Shown here piece by piece: positions 44,821-53,520 of a DNA stretch of 64,000 nucleotides. The first letter of the stretch is position 1; every line of letters begins with the position of its first letter. The stretch is from contig NZ_QBKS01000001.1 of NCBI RefSeq assembly GCF_003054285.1, positions 682,001 through 746,000 on the forward strand, in the 5' to 3' direction. The DNA comes from Litoreibacter ponti. Lineage in GTDB: Bacteria; Pseudomonadota; Alphaproteobacteria; Rhodobacterales; Rhodobacteraceae. Under the pieces are notes generated by a model. The model saw only the letters and a list, made by a program, of their open reading frames with translations. It ran no database searches and was not told the origin of the DNA. The position numbers and the translations under genes are program-made.

Positions 44821-45945
44821 TTATTTGACGGAGCCGGCCAACAGGCCGCGCACCAGGTAGCGTTGCATTGTGAAGAAGACGATCAGCGGCACCGCGATCG
44901 AAATGAAGGCCGCCGCCGCCAAGATGCCCCAGTCGCCGCCGCGCGAACCCAGAAGGTCGTCGGCGATCTTGACCGTCATCACCCAGCTTTCCGAGTTGGA
45001 CGGCAGGAAGACCTTGGCCACCAGCAGGTCGTTCCAGGTCCACAGGAACTGGAAGATGGCGAAACTGGCCAGCGCCGGGAAGGACAGCGGCAGCACGATC
45101 TTGGTGAAGACCTGAAAATCCGTGGCCCCGTCGACCTTGGCGCTCTCAATAATATCGCGCGGCAGGCCGACCATGTAGTTTCTGAGCAGATATATCGCGA
45201 GGGGTAATCCAAAGCCCGTATGGGCCATCCAGATGCCAAGGAAGCTCTGCCCGATGCCCACCTGATTGTGCAGCGTCAGCAGCGGCACCAGCGCCAATTG
45301 CAGCGGCACGACCAGCAGGCCCACCACCATGGCGATCAGGAAGCCCCGGCCTTTGAAGTCCATCCACGCGAGCGCATAGGCCGCGAAGGCCGCGATCAGA
45401 ATCGGGATGATTGTGGCCGGGATCGTCACCGTCAGCGTGTTGATGAAGGCCCGGTCCATATTGTCGGACGCCATGATCGTCTCGTAATTGCCCATCGAGA
45501 AGTCGGGCGGGCTTTCGGCCGAGAAGTAGATCGACGGCTCGCGCTTGATCTCGGCGGGCGACGAGTAGACGAAGGAGCCATCAGCCTCGACCAGCAGCGT
45601 GCGGTCCCGGCGCAGATCGGCGGTCTCGCCTGCGGCGAATTCCGTGGGCGCTGCGCGGCGCCCGCCGAAGCGGACAACGGTGCCGGAGCCCTCGCCAAAG
45701 ACATTGCCGGTGATGGTGTTCAGGTCACCATCGACGACGAGGTCATCAAGCGGCGCTTTGACGGAATAGTTCTGCTCCACCGGGAAGGGTGACAGCCACC
45801 AGCCAGAGGCGCTGATCTGGTCGCGGTCCCGGAAGCTGGAGACCAGCAGGCCGACGGTCGGGATCAGCCACGCCACCACCAGCAGCACGACCGAGATGTT
45901 GACGGCCCATGAGAGTGAGCTTTTGGTTCCTGCAATGTTATCCAT
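44821..45945 (-). CDS. aglG: Alpha-glucoside ABC transporter permease
   Basis: A 374-residue MalG-like inner-membrane permease with six helices. A large periplasmic insert (about 40-165) follows the first helix (WAVNISVVLLVVAWLIPTVGLL), which is characteristic of AglG. The EAA loop that touches the ATPase is SAKVDGATDFQVFTKIVLP. Its ATG shares one base with the aglF stop (TAATG), so the two permeases are translationally coupled. Confidence 0.92.
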   Translation of the reverse strand: MDNIAGTKSSLSWAVNISVVLLVVAWLIPTVGLLVSSFRDRDQISASGWWLSPFPVEQNYSVKAPLDDLVVDGDLNTITGNVFGEGSGTVVRFGGRRAAPTEFAAGETADLRRDRTLLVEADGSFVYSSPAEIKREPSIYFSAESPPDFSMGNYETIMASDNMDRAFINTLTVTIPATIIPILIAAFAAYALAWMDFKGRGFLIAMVVGLLVVPLQLALVPLLTLHNQVGIGQSFLGIWMAHTGFGLPLAIYLLRNYMVGLPRDIIESAKVDGATDFQVFTKIVLPLSFPALASFAIFQFLWTWNDLLVAKVFLPSNSESWVMTVKIADDLLGSRGGDWGILAAAAFISIAVPLIVFFTMQRYLVRGLLAGSVK

Positions 45946-47183
45946 TATCTCATCTCCGCGCGGGCTTGGCGTATGTTCCAGATCATGACCGGCAGCACGA
46001 TGATCATGATTACGAAGGCCACCGCCGTGGCGCGGCCATCATCGCGGAACATGTAACTCATCATGTAGCTGGGCAGGATGTCGGTGCCGAAATTGCCCCC
46101 GGTCATCGTGTAGACGATGTCGAAGACCTTAAGCACAAGGATGGTGATCGTGGTCCAGACCACGACTATGGTGCCCATGATCTGCGGCACCTTGATCTTG
46201 AAGAACACCTGAAACGGGTTGGCGCCGTCGATGATGGCGGCCTCGATGGTCTCTTCGGGGATGCCGCGCAGGGCGCCCGACAGGATCACCATGGCAAAGC
46301 CCGTCTGGATCCACACAAGGATGAACATCAGGAAGAAGTTGTTCCAGAATGGCACCTGCATCGGGTCGAGGCTGGCCATGCCCAGCGTTTCCCGGATGGC
46401 GTTGATCATGCCGATGTCTGGGTTGTTGGCGTAGACGAACTTCCAGATCAGCGACGCGCCCACAAACGAGATCGCCATGGGCATGAAGATCAGCGACTTG
46501 GCAATGTTGCCCCAGCTGAGCCGGTCTGTCAGCTGCGCCACGAGAAGGCCGAAGAATGTGGAAGCCGCGGGCACGAAAAGCACCCATAGGAAATTGTTCA
46601 ACAGCGCCGTCTGGAAGCCATCGTCGGAGAACATAACTGCGTAGTTGCCAAAGCCGATGAACTCGTCGCCCGCCCTGTTGTAAAGCGAGCGCCAGAAGGA
46701 GCCGACCACCGGGTAGACCAGATATAGGCCAAGAGCCGCAATTGCCGGGAACAAGAACAACCAAGGGCGCAGCATGTTGGCGCGGTTGATGTTATCCCCA
46801 AGGGTCAGCCCCGCCTTGGGCAAGCGGCCCCAAGGCGCGAACAAAACCACCAGCGCCACGAGGATCACGAGAAGCCACGCGCCAAGCGCGCCTCCGACCG
46901 AGTAGAACAGATAGATGATCGACAAGGCCGGAGTGACCAGCAAGTTCGTCAGCCCCGCAGGCAAGACCGAGCGGAAGATCGCCGCGATCGCCACCGCCAT
47001 CAACAGCGCGAAGACTGCAATGGCGACGAGGCCAACGAGGCGGCGCGTTTTGACCTGCTCCTGGTTCATCGCACGCGGCGGGAACAGGATCTTGTCGATG
47101 AAGAGATTGGAGAAGTAGAAGTAGGCCACGCACCCGCCGACGCCGATGACGATGGTCATGAAGCCTTGAAGCATTGGAGACAT
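45945..47183 (-). CDS. aglF: Alpha-glucoside ABC transporter permease
   Basis: A 412-residue MalF-like permease with about eight helices; the first three (TIVIGVGGCVAYFYF, VGLVAIAVFALLMAVAIAAI, IIYLFYSVGGALGAWLLVIL) precede the conserved core. The EAA motif is EAAIIDGANPFQVFFKIKVP. It is separated from aglE by 144 nt that hold a stable hairpin, and overlaps aglG by one base. Confidence 0.92.
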   Translation of the reverse strand: MSPMLQGFMTIVIGVGGCVAYFYFSNLFIDKILFPPRAMNQEQVKTRRLVGLVAIAVFALLMAVAIAAIFRSVLPAGLTNLLVTPALSIIYLFYSVGGALGAWLLVILVALVVLFAPWGRLPKAGLTLGDNINRANMLRPWLFLFPAIAALGLYLVYPVVGSFWRSLYNRAGDEFIGFGNYAVMFSDDGFQTALLNNFLWVLFVPAASTFFGLLVAQLTDRLSWGNIAKSLIFMPMAISFVGASLIWKFVYANNPDIGMINAIRETLGMASLDPMQVPFWNNFFLMFILVWIQTGFAMVILSGALRGIPEETIEAAIIDGANPFQVFFKIKVPQIMGTIVVVWTTITILVLKVFDIVYTMTGGNFGTDILPSYMMSYMFRDDGRATAVAFVIMIIVLPVMIWNIRQARAEMR

Positions 47184-47280
47184 GGGGCACGCATCCTTCT
47201 TGATATATCATGGGGTGGAGACGGCAGTGCCCCCCGGCACCGGCCTCCGAACCACAGGCCAGTGCAGCCTTGTGGGGGTA

Positions 47281-47309
47281 GGATACGGCACGAAGGTCAT
47301 GCCGTATCC
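47281..47309 (-). terminator. Intercistronic hairpin between aglE and aglF
   Basis: GGATACGGCA and TGCCGTATCC are perfect 10-bp arms with a 9-nt loop in the gap between the binding-protein gene and the permease genes. There is no U-tract after it. Such hairpins in sugar ABC operons usually stabilise the upstream binding-protein mRNA or partly stop transcription. Confidence 0.6.
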
Positions 47310-47327
47310 CATTGACTTACGTCAGAT

Positions 47328-48683
47328 TTACTGGATTGCGTCCCAGCGTTCCTGGATGCCCGCGGCGACTTCGCCCGCATCCTTGCCGGTGGTGTAATCC
47401 ACCATGCCTGTCCAGAACGCGCCTGCGCCGATCTCGCCCGGCATCAGATCCGATGCGTCGAAGCGGAACGTCGTGGCATTGAGCAGAATGTCGCCCTGCG
47501 CGCGCAGGCTGTCATCGGCATAGGCTTCGGGATTGACGCCGGTATGCGGTGTCAGGAAGCCGCCCTGCGCCATCCACATCTCGTGGGCGATGGGCAGTTT
47601 CAGGAACTCGATCATCGCATTGGCCGCGTCAGACGGGTTGGTGATCGCAAACAGCGTCCCTGCCCCCAGAACCGGCTTGCCGAGATCCTTGTCGGCGTAG
47701 GCAGGGAAGTAGAAGAAGTCCACGTCTTCGCCCATCTCGGTGCCTTCCGGGAAGAAGGCCGGGATGAAGGACGCCTGACGGTGCATGTAGCACTTGGGCG
47801 GGATCGAGAAGAGACCACCGGGGCTGTCGCGGAAGTCGGTGGAGGCCACGGCCTCTGCCCCGCCGTCCACATAGTCGTTATTGCGGGCGAATGCGCCGAA
47901 CTCTTCGATGGCCGCGATAACTTTCGGGTCGTCGAACTTCATCTCGTTGGAGACCCAGGCGTCATAATCGGCCGGGCTGTTGGTGCGCAGCATCATGTCC
48001 TCGACCCAGTCGGTCGCGGGCCAGCCTGTGGCAGCGCCAGATCCCAGACCAATGCACCACGGCGTCTCGCCGTCTTCCACGATCTGATCGGTCAGCGCCT
48101 TGAGCTCTTCCATCGTCTCGGGGATGTCATAGCCTGCCTCGTCAAACGCCACGGGCGAATACCAGACCAGCGACTTCACATCGACGCGGTAGAACATGCC
48201 GTAGAGATCTTCGTTGCCATCCGCGCCCGCATAGGTGCCCAAATCGACCCAGGACTGACCGGCGGCAAAGTTGTCGCGCACCCAGTCCGCCGTGCCGTCT
48301 GGCAGCGGGGTGAGCAGGCCCTGGCTTGCCATGTCAGCGGCCAGACCCGGCTGCGGGAACACGGCCAGGTTCGGCGCGGAGCCGGAGCGCGCGGAGACGA
48401 CGATGTCGGCCTCGAAGCTGTCAGAGCCGGAATAACTGGCGGAGGCGCCGGTGGCTTGGTTGAAATAGGCGATGATCTTCTCGACCTTCTCCTTTTCATT
48501 GCCGGTCCACGGCCCGGTGATCGACAGTTCCTGCCCGGACAGATCATTGGCCTCGGCAAACGCGTTATAGCTGTCCCAGGTGAAGGGGCCGCCATCGGTC
48601 CCGAAGGACAGGTGCCCGTCCGCGACCGCCGCAGAGCTCGTCAGAGCCACAATCGCGACGGACGTGTAGAGTCGTTTTGTCAT
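47328..48683 (-). CDS. aglE: Alpha-glucoside ABC transporter substrate-binding protein
   Basis: A 451-residue periplasmic binding protein. The signal peptide is MTKRLYTSVAIVALTSSAAVA, followed by the mature DGHLSFGTDGGPFTWDS. Its length and position as first gene of aglEFGAK identify it. The ATG at 48683 follows GGGAGG about 7 nt upstream; the longer frame to 48716 lacks a ribosome binding site. An AglR-type operator lies about 100 nt upstream. Confidence 0.92.
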   Translation of the reverse strand: MTKRLYTSVAIVALTSSAAVADGHLSFGTDGGPFTWDSYNAFAEANDLSGQELSITGPWTGNEKEKVEKIIAYFNQATGASASYSGSDSFEADIVVSARSGSAPNLAVFPQPGLAADMASQGLLTPLPDGTADWVRDNFAAGQSWVDLGTYAGADGNEDLYGMFYRVDVKSLVWYSPVAFDEAGYDIPETMEELKALTDQIVEDGETPWCIGLGSGAATGWPATDWVEDMMLRTNSPADYDAWVSNEMKFDDPKVIAAIEEFGAFARNNDYVDGGAEAVASTDFRDSPGGLFSIPPKCYMHRQASFIPAFFPEGTEMGEDVDFFYFPAYADKDLGKPVLGAGTLFAITNPSDAANAMIEFLKLPIAHEMWMAQGGFLTPHTGVNPEAYADDSLRAQGDILLNATTFRFDASDLMPGEIGAGAFWTGMVDYTTGKDAGEVAAGIQERWDAIQ

Positions 48684-48782
48684 GGTAATCCTCCCAATCT
48701 GGCCGCCCGGTCTCATGCCGTGGCAGGCCGTCTCCCTAAAGTGTCACTCGGCGCTCATCAGGTGCGTTAGGAATCACCCGTT

Positions 48783-48794
48783 CAAAGCGCTTTG
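48783..48794. promoter_or_regulatory. AglR-type operator near aglE
   Basis: CAAAGCGCTTTG is a perfect 12-bp palindrome centred on the CG typical for LacI-family sites. It lies about 100 nt upstream of the aglE start and closely resembles the site in front of aglR. Confidence 0.7.
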
Positions 48795-48966
48795 GATAGC
48801 GGCGACGCTGAAGCAGCGACCCGCGACTGTCAATCATTTCGGTCCTAATTTCCGCTTATGGTATGATATTCCTGACTTTTCTGCAGGTGCGAAGTAAATT
48901 TCTGCACTGCTTTTGCGAAAATCACCTTTGACCTCCCCCGGCGCTGTCCATAACAATTGACAGATA

Positions 48967-48984
48967 TTCCAAAGCGGTTTGGAA
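48967..48984. promoter_or_regulatory. AglR-type operator near aglR
   Basis: TTCCAAAGCGGTTTGGAA is an 18-bp palindrome with one mismatched pair next to the centre. It is 34 nt upstream of the aglR ATG, fitting autoregulation by AglR. Confidence 0.7.
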
Positions 48985-49018
48985 ACATCCAACCGCCCCG
49001 CACCATATCCGGAGCGCC

Positions 49019-50074
49019 ATGAACCTGCGCGAATTATCAGAGCTTCTGGGTCTGTCCCAGACTACCGTTAGCCGCGCGCTGAACGGCTATCCGGAGGTCA
49101 AGGAAGCCACCCGCGCGCGGGTGATGGAGGCCGCGCGCGCCCATGACTATCGCCCCAATCCGCGCGCCAAGAGCCTCGCCACCGGGCGCACAATGTCCAT
49201 CGCCCATGTCATTCCGCTGTCCAACCAGCATGAAATGGTAAACGCGGTGTTTGCCGATTTCATCGCGGGCGCGGGCGAAAGTTACGCCGAGCGCGGCTAT
49301 GACATGCGGCTGAGCGTCGTGGCCGATGCAGACGAGACCGCCGCCTATCGGCGTCTGGCCGAATCCGGCTCCGTCGACGGAGTGATCGTGCACGGACCGA
49401 CGGTGGACGAACCACGCATCGCGCTGCTGCACGAGCTGGGATTGCCCTTCGTGGTCCATGGCCGCTCAAGCAATTGCAGGACGCCCTATAGCTGGCTCGA
49501 CGTCAACAATCGCTCCGCCTTCCAGCGCGCGACAGAATTTCTGCTTGATCTTGGTCACACGCGGATCGGGCTCTTGAACGGGATCGAGGCGATGGACTTC
49601 GCCATGCGCCGCCGCCTTGGATATACGGGCGCGCTGGAGGCCCGCGGAATCGAGCCCGACCCGCAGATCATGCGCGCCTCCGAGATGACGGAGCCGTTCG
49701 GCTTTGAGGCCACCCATCAGATGATGAAGATCGGCGACCCGCCCACGGCCTTCCTCGCCGCCTCCTTCCTTGTGGCACTCGGCATCCGCCGGGCGGTTGA
49801 AGAACGCGGCCTAACCATCGGGAAAGACGTCTCAATCATCTGCTTTGACGATGCGCTTTCCTACTTTCCCAATGGCGGACGCACGCCGATTTTCACGGCC
49901 ACGCGGTCCTCGGTGCGCGAAGCCGGACGCGCGGCTGGACGGATGCTGATCGACAAGATCGAGGCCGACGATCCGACCCTGTTCCCCACCGAGCTGTGGG
50001 AGGCGGATCTGGTCGTGGGCAGTTCCACCGGCCCTGCCCCGCACAGCTCCATCTCCGCAAAGGCCCGCCGATGA
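49019..50074 (+). CDS. aglR: LacI-family regulator of alpha-glucoside use
   Basis: A 351-residue LacI-type repressor. The HTH is at the extreme N-terminus (LRELSELLGLSQTTVSRALNG, hinge helix NPRAKSLATGR), followed by a periplasmic-binding-protein-like sugar domain (IVHGPTVDEPRI, DVNNRSAFQRATEFLLDLGHT, SIICFDDALSYF). It is divergent from aglE and overlaps the beta-glucosidase gene in ATGA. By position it senses an alpha-glucoside or derived sugar and controls the agl genes. Confidence 0.9.
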   Translation: MNLRELSELLGLSQTTVSRALNGYPEVKEATRARVMEAARAHDYRPNPRAKSLATGRTMSIAHVIPLSNQHEMVNAVFADFIAGAGESYAERGYDMRLSVVADADETAAYRRLAESGSVDGVIVHGPTVDEPRIALLHELGLPFVVHGRSSNCRTPYSWLDVNNRSAFQRATEFLLDLGHTRIGLLNGIEAMDFAMRRRLGYTGALEARGIEPDPQIMRASEMTEPFGFEATHQMMKIGDPPTAFLAASFLVALGIRRAVEERGLTIGKDVSIICFDDALSYFPNGGRTPIFTATRSSVREAGRAAGRMLIDKIEADDPTLFPTELWEADLVVGSSTGPAPHSSISAKARR

Positions 50075-51396
50075 GCGCCGACATGACGTTCCGCCGCAGC
50101 GACTTCCCGGACGGCTTCCTGTTCGCAGCCGCGACCTCATCCTACCAGATCGAGGGCCACGCCCAGGGCGGCGCCGGGCGCACCCATTGGGACGACTTTG
50201 CCGCGACGCCGGGCAATGTGGTGCGCGCCGAAAACGGCGATCGCGCCTGTGACCACTACACCCGTTACGAGGAAGATCTGGACCTGATGGCCGCGATGGG
50301 CCTTGATGCCTACCGCTTCTCGACCTCTTGGGCGCGCGTGTTGCCAGAAGGGCGCGGCACGCCGAACCCCGAGGGGCTCGACTTCTACGACCGGCTGGTC
50401 GACGCGATGCTCGCGCGGGATCTCAAGCCCATGGCGACGCTCTATCACTGGGAGCTGCCCTCGCCGCTGGCCGATCTCGGGGGCTGGCGGAACCCCGACA
50501 TCTCGCATTGGTTTGCCGACTACACCCGCGTAATCATGGACCGGATCGGTGACCGCATGTTCTCGGTGGCACCAATCAACGAGCCGTGGTGCGTCGGCTG
50601 GCTGAGCCATTTTCTGGGCCACCACGCACCGGGCCTGCGCGACATCCGCGCCACCGCCCACGCGATGCACCATGTGATGACCGGGCACGGACGCGCGGTG
50701 GAGGTCCTGCGCGATCTGGGCGTGCGCAATGTCGGCGCGGTGTGCAATTTCGAATACGCCCACCCCTCCGATGACAGCCCGGAGGCCGCGCGCGCGGCCG
50801 AGCTCTATGACGGCTACTACAACCGCTTTTTCCTGGGCGGCCTGTTCAAGGGCGCCTACCCCGAGGATGTGATGAAGGGGCTGGAGACCCACATGCCAAA
50901 AGGCTGGCAGGATGACTTCCCTCTGATCGGGCAAAAGCTCGATTGGCTGGGGCTCAATTATTATACCTGCAAGCGCATCGCCCCCGTGGACGGGCCATGG
51001 CCTTCCCACGCAGAGGTCGAAGGCCCCCTGCCCAAAACCCAGATGGAGTGGGAGATTTACCCCGACGGGCTGCACCATTTCCTGACCTGGGTCGACCGTG
51101 AGTATACGAAAGGCCTGCCGCTCTATGTGACGGAGAACGGCATGGCGAACCCGGATGTGGTGGGGCAAGACGATGACGCGCGGATCGACTACCTCAATCA
51201 GCACATCGCCGCGGCCTTGCGCGCCCTGGACGACGGCGCGCCGCTGAAAGGCTACACATTCTGGTCGCTTCTGGACAATTACGAATGGGCGCTCGGCTAC
51301 GAGAAACGCTTCGGTCTGGTGCATGTCGACTTCGACACCCTTGAGCGCACGCCAAAAGCATCTTACCACGCCCTTGCCCGCGCGCTGAAAGCCTGA
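50071..51396 (+). CDS. Beta-glucosidase, GH1
   Basis: A 441-residue cytoplasmic GH1 enzyme releasing glucose from beta-glucosides. The N-terminal signature is FLFAAATSSYQIEGHAQGG, the acid/base Glu is in APINEPWCVGW and the nucleophile Glu is in LYVTENGMANPD; GLVHVDFDTLERTPKASYHA ends the barrel. The ATG at 50071 overlaps the aglR stop. Linked with an alpha-glucoside operon, it broadens the unit to disaccharides of both linkages. Confidence 0.94.
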   Translation: MSADMTFRRSDFPDGFLFAAATSSYQIEGHAQGGAGRTHWDDFAATPGNVVRAENGDRACDHYTRYEEDLDLMAAMGLDAYRFSTSWARVLPEGRGTPNPEGLDFYDRLVDAMLARDLKPMATLYHWELPSPLADLGGWRNPDISHWFADYTRVIMDRIGDRMFSVAPINEPWCVGWLSHFLGHHAPGLRDIRATAHAMHHVMTGHGRAVEVLRDLGVRNVGAVCNFEYAHPSDDSPEAARAAELYDGYYNRFFLGGLFKGAYPEDVMKGLETHMPKGWQDDFPLIGQKLDWLGLNYYTCKRIAPVDGPWPSHAEVEGPLPKTQMEWEIYPDGLHHFLTWVDREYTKGLPLYVTENGMANPDVVGQDDDARIDYLNQHIAAALRALDDGAPLKGYTFWSLLDNYEWALGYEKRFGLVHVDFDTLERTPKASYHALARALKA

Positions 51397-51408
51397 TCTG
51401 AGCATAAT

Positions 51409-52383
51409 ATGACCCGCACCGCTGACACTTGCACATTGGTCGCCGATATCGGTGGCACCAACACCCGCGTCGCCTTGGCCGAAGGCGCGACGCTGCGGAC
51501 CGACACGGTTACGCGCTACAAGAACACCGACTACCCCGGGCTCGAGACCGTGCTGCGCGCTTTCATCGACGCCCAGGGCGGGCTGGATTGCGCAGGGGCC
51601 TGCATCGCGATTGCGGGGCCCGTGAAGGACGGGCGCGGCACAATGACCAATCTCGATTGGGAGATCGACGAGGCGACACTTGCGCGCGCGACCGGGGCCG
51701 ACACCGCATGCCTTCTGAATGACCTGCAGGCACAGGGCCACGCACTTGGCCATTTGCCCGACGGTGCCGTGACGCCGCTGGTGCGGATCGAAGAGCCCGC
51801 CCGCGACCCGAAAGCCACCAAGCTGGTCGTGGGCGTCGGCACGGGGTTCAACGCAGCGCCGGTGTTCGAGACCCCGTGGGGCCGCCACGTCCCGCCGTCC
51901 GAGAGCGGCCACGCCAACCTGCCCGTGCGCGCCGAGGACGAGCTGCGCATGATCCGCCACTTTGAGACCTCCCACGGCTTTCCCGCAGTCGAAGACATGC
52001 TGTCGGGCCGCGGCTTCGAGCGGGTCTACAGCTTCCTGTCCGCCGAGGCCGGCACCCCGTCAGAGGCGCGCGCGGCAGATATCATGGCGGGGTTCGAGGA
52101 TGGATCGGACCCGGTCGCGGCCCGCGCGGCCGAGATGTTCGTGCGCATGCTCGGCACCGTGACCGGCAACCTGTGCCTAATCCAGCTGCCCTTCGGCGGC
52201 GTGTTCTTTGCGGGCGGCGTGGCGCGCGCCTTCTCCAAGCATTTCGCGACGCTGGGCTTCGCGCAGGCCTTCCGCGACAAGGGCCGGTTCGCGGGCTTCA
52301 TGGGCAATTTCGAGGTTGGGCTGATCGAGGACGATTATGCCGCCCTCACCGGCTGCGCCACGTATCTCGCCGCAAAAGGCTAG
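51409..52383 (+). CDS. glk: Glucokinase
   Basis: Glk phosphorylates free glucose released by AglA and the beta-glucosidase. The 324-residue protein of the Glk family has the ATP loop LVADIGGTNTRVALAEG, the sugar region DTACLLNDLQAQGHALG, VVGVGTGFNAAPVFE and GGVFFAGGVARAF. It follows the beta-glucosidase by 12 nt and overlaps the convergent unknown gene in CTAG. Confidence 0.92.
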   Translation: MTRTADTCTLVADIGGTNTRVALAEGATLRTDTVTRYKNTDYPGLETVLRAFIDAQGGLDCAGACIAIAGPVKDGRGTMTNLDWEIDEATLARATGADTACLLNDLQAQGHALGHLPDGAVTPLVRIEEPARDPKATKLVVGVGTGFNAAPVFETPWGRHVPPSESGHANLPVRAEDELRMIRHFETSHGFPAVEDMLSGRGFERVYSFLSAEAGTPSEARAADIMAGFEDGSDPVAARAAEMFVRMLGTVTGNLCLIQLPFGGVFFAGGVARAFSKHFATLGFAQAFRDKGRFAGFMGNFEVGLIEDDYAALTGCATYLAAKG

Positions 52384-52976
52384 CCGATATCGTCCAAGTA
52401 AGTGCGCACCGAACGCGGGTTCGCCTCTCTGGTCGGGCGCGGCGCGCCTTCGGTCAGTTGGAGCTTCGTCTTGCCCACCTGGATCCAGCAATCATATTCC
52501 AGCATGTCGTTCAGGATCGCCTCGATCTTGGCGTCCGAGGTGATCCGCGTCAGGTCGACCTTGCCGCCGGATCGGTGGCCGACACCCACCGGCGAGGTCC
52601 AAGAGGCCCCCTTGAGAAACTCGTAGTGGTGATAGCCTTTCTTCGGGACCTTGCGCATCTTGTCCATCAGCCGCGCCAACTCCGCGCGGTCCTTGCAGGC
52701 CTTGGCAGCCAGCCGCGCGTCATCGCGCTTTTTCTTGGAGCTGAAGAACCAGTGGTGCTTCATGGTCGCGCAGATCTCGATCAATGGACCGCGGCCGTGC
52801 ATCGTCCTCAGGCGGCCATTGGGAAACCCGTATTGCAATCGCGTCGGCCCGCCGGTCGCGAAGTAGAAGGTCGGCGTGCGCCCCTGCTCATGTGTCGCGA
52901 AGCAGAAGTTGCGTGCGCGAAACAGGGTCAAAAGCGAGGTTCGCGTTTTTTCAGGGAGATCATCGAGGCACGCCAT
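52380..52976 (-). CDS. Conserved-looking protein of unknown function
   Basis: A 198-residue cytoplasmic protein without signal or membrane segment. It is basic in the middle (SSKKKRDDARLAAKACKDRAE) and ends with TREANPRSVRTYLDDIG. I do not recognise a family. The ATG at 52976 (MACLDDLPEK) has AAGGA six bases upstream; ATG 52991 or a start at 53030 would add 5 or 18 residues. It lies between glk and the contractile injection system and is transcribed away from the latter. A link to either is not shown. Confidence 0.6.
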   Translation of the reverse strand: MACLDDLPEKTRTSLLTLFRARNFCFATHEQGRTPTFYFATGGPTRLQYGFPNGRLRTMHGRGPLIEICATMKHHWFFSSKKKRDDARLAAKACKDRAELARLMDKMRKVPKKGYHHYEFLKGASWTSPVGVGHRSGGKVDLTRITSDAKIEAILNDMLEYDCWIQVGKTKLQLTEGAPRPTREANPRSVRTYLDDIG

Positions 52977-53151
52977 TGCTACATCCTTCATCTGGCAAGA
53001 GGTCGGTCTTGAGGGCGCGTTTGAGACCACGACACCCGTTGTAGTGGGGTGACGCTTGGGGGCGTGTGATTATTCCCGAAGGGGGCGATTTTTAGTCTGA
53101 CCCCAAGGCAGAGACTCAGCGAAAAGGGCGGGCGATTCTCGCGCGTGATGG

Positions 53152-53173
53152 GGTGTGAATCCCGTTTCACACC
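53152..53173. promoter_or_regulatory. 8-bp inverted repeat GGTGTGAA/TTCACACC
   Basis: GGTGTGAA and TTCACACC are perfect arms around a 6-nt loop. The core resembles a CRP site, but the spacing between TGTGA and TCACA is 8 rather than 6. It may be an operator or a hairpin. Confidence 0.4.
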
Positions 53174-53223
53174 TTATTCACGGCGACTAAAGCATTGATT
53201 TAAAACGGATCAAGGTCCAACGC

Positions 53224-53238
53224 TTAACGCAGCGTTAA
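53224..53238. promoter_or_regulatory. CtrA-type box upstream of the contractile injection operon
   Basis: TTAACGCAGCGTTAA fits TTAA-N7-TTAA exactly and is also a perfect palindrome around a central A. It lies about 395 nt before the sheath start. It is one of two full matches noticed in intergenic DNA of this window, the other being upstream of cckA. Confidence 0.5.
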
Positions 53239-53329
53239 CTTTTGTCTTGATCGGTTTGCGGGGAATGGCTCATCGTTTTCCCCATAAGCGGTAACTTCTC
53301 CGTTATTTGATGACGTAACTCTACTTACC

Positions 53330-53380
53330 GCCCGGTGGCGCTGCTTTCGACGAGGATTAGACCTTTGCAGGCCACCGGGC
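53330..53380. repeat. Long-range perfect inverted repeat in the operon leader
   Basis: GCCCGGTGGC (53330-53339) and GCCACCGGGC (53371-53380) are perfect 10-bp arms enclosing 31 nt. If transcribed they would form a stable stem with a large loop. No known RNA family was recognised. Confidence 0.5.
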
Positions 53381-53448
53381 ATTGTAGGCTCCGGTTGCGA
53401 CATGTGCGGTGCCCCCAGCACCCTCCCCAGCATGTCTCGACCAGCGAC

Positions 53449-53481
53449 CCCCACCCCGCGGCTCTCCCCCGCGCGGTGGGG
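53449..53481 (+). repeat. GC-rich hairpin in the operon leader
   Basis: CCCCACC (53449-53455) pairs with GGTGGGG (53475-53481), with further CGCG pairing possible inside. There is no following U-tract. Confidence 0.4.
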
Positions 53482-53520
53482 TCCGGGGCTCTCAGGGTCG
53501 GTCACCGGCGGAGAAACCAT

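Larger units (their letters stand above)
48684..49018. other. 335-nt divergent aglE-aglR control region
   Basis: No gene was found. The stretch carries the promoters of aglE (leftward) and aglR (rightward) and two related LacI-type palindromes, at 48783-48794 and 48967-48984, listed separately. Confidence 0.75.

Noticed and set aside
50137..51975. A 612-codon minus-strand frame opposite the beta-glucosidase and glk
   Set aside because: Antisense shadow of two motif-bearing genes, without a domain or ribosome binding site.
53152..53173. CRP site before the injection operon
   Set aside because: TGTGA and TCACA are separated by 8 nt instead of 6; kept only as an unassigned inverted repeat.
53195..53213. 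FNR-type site TTGAT...ATCAA
   Set aside because: The spacer is 9 nt instead of the 4 nt required.
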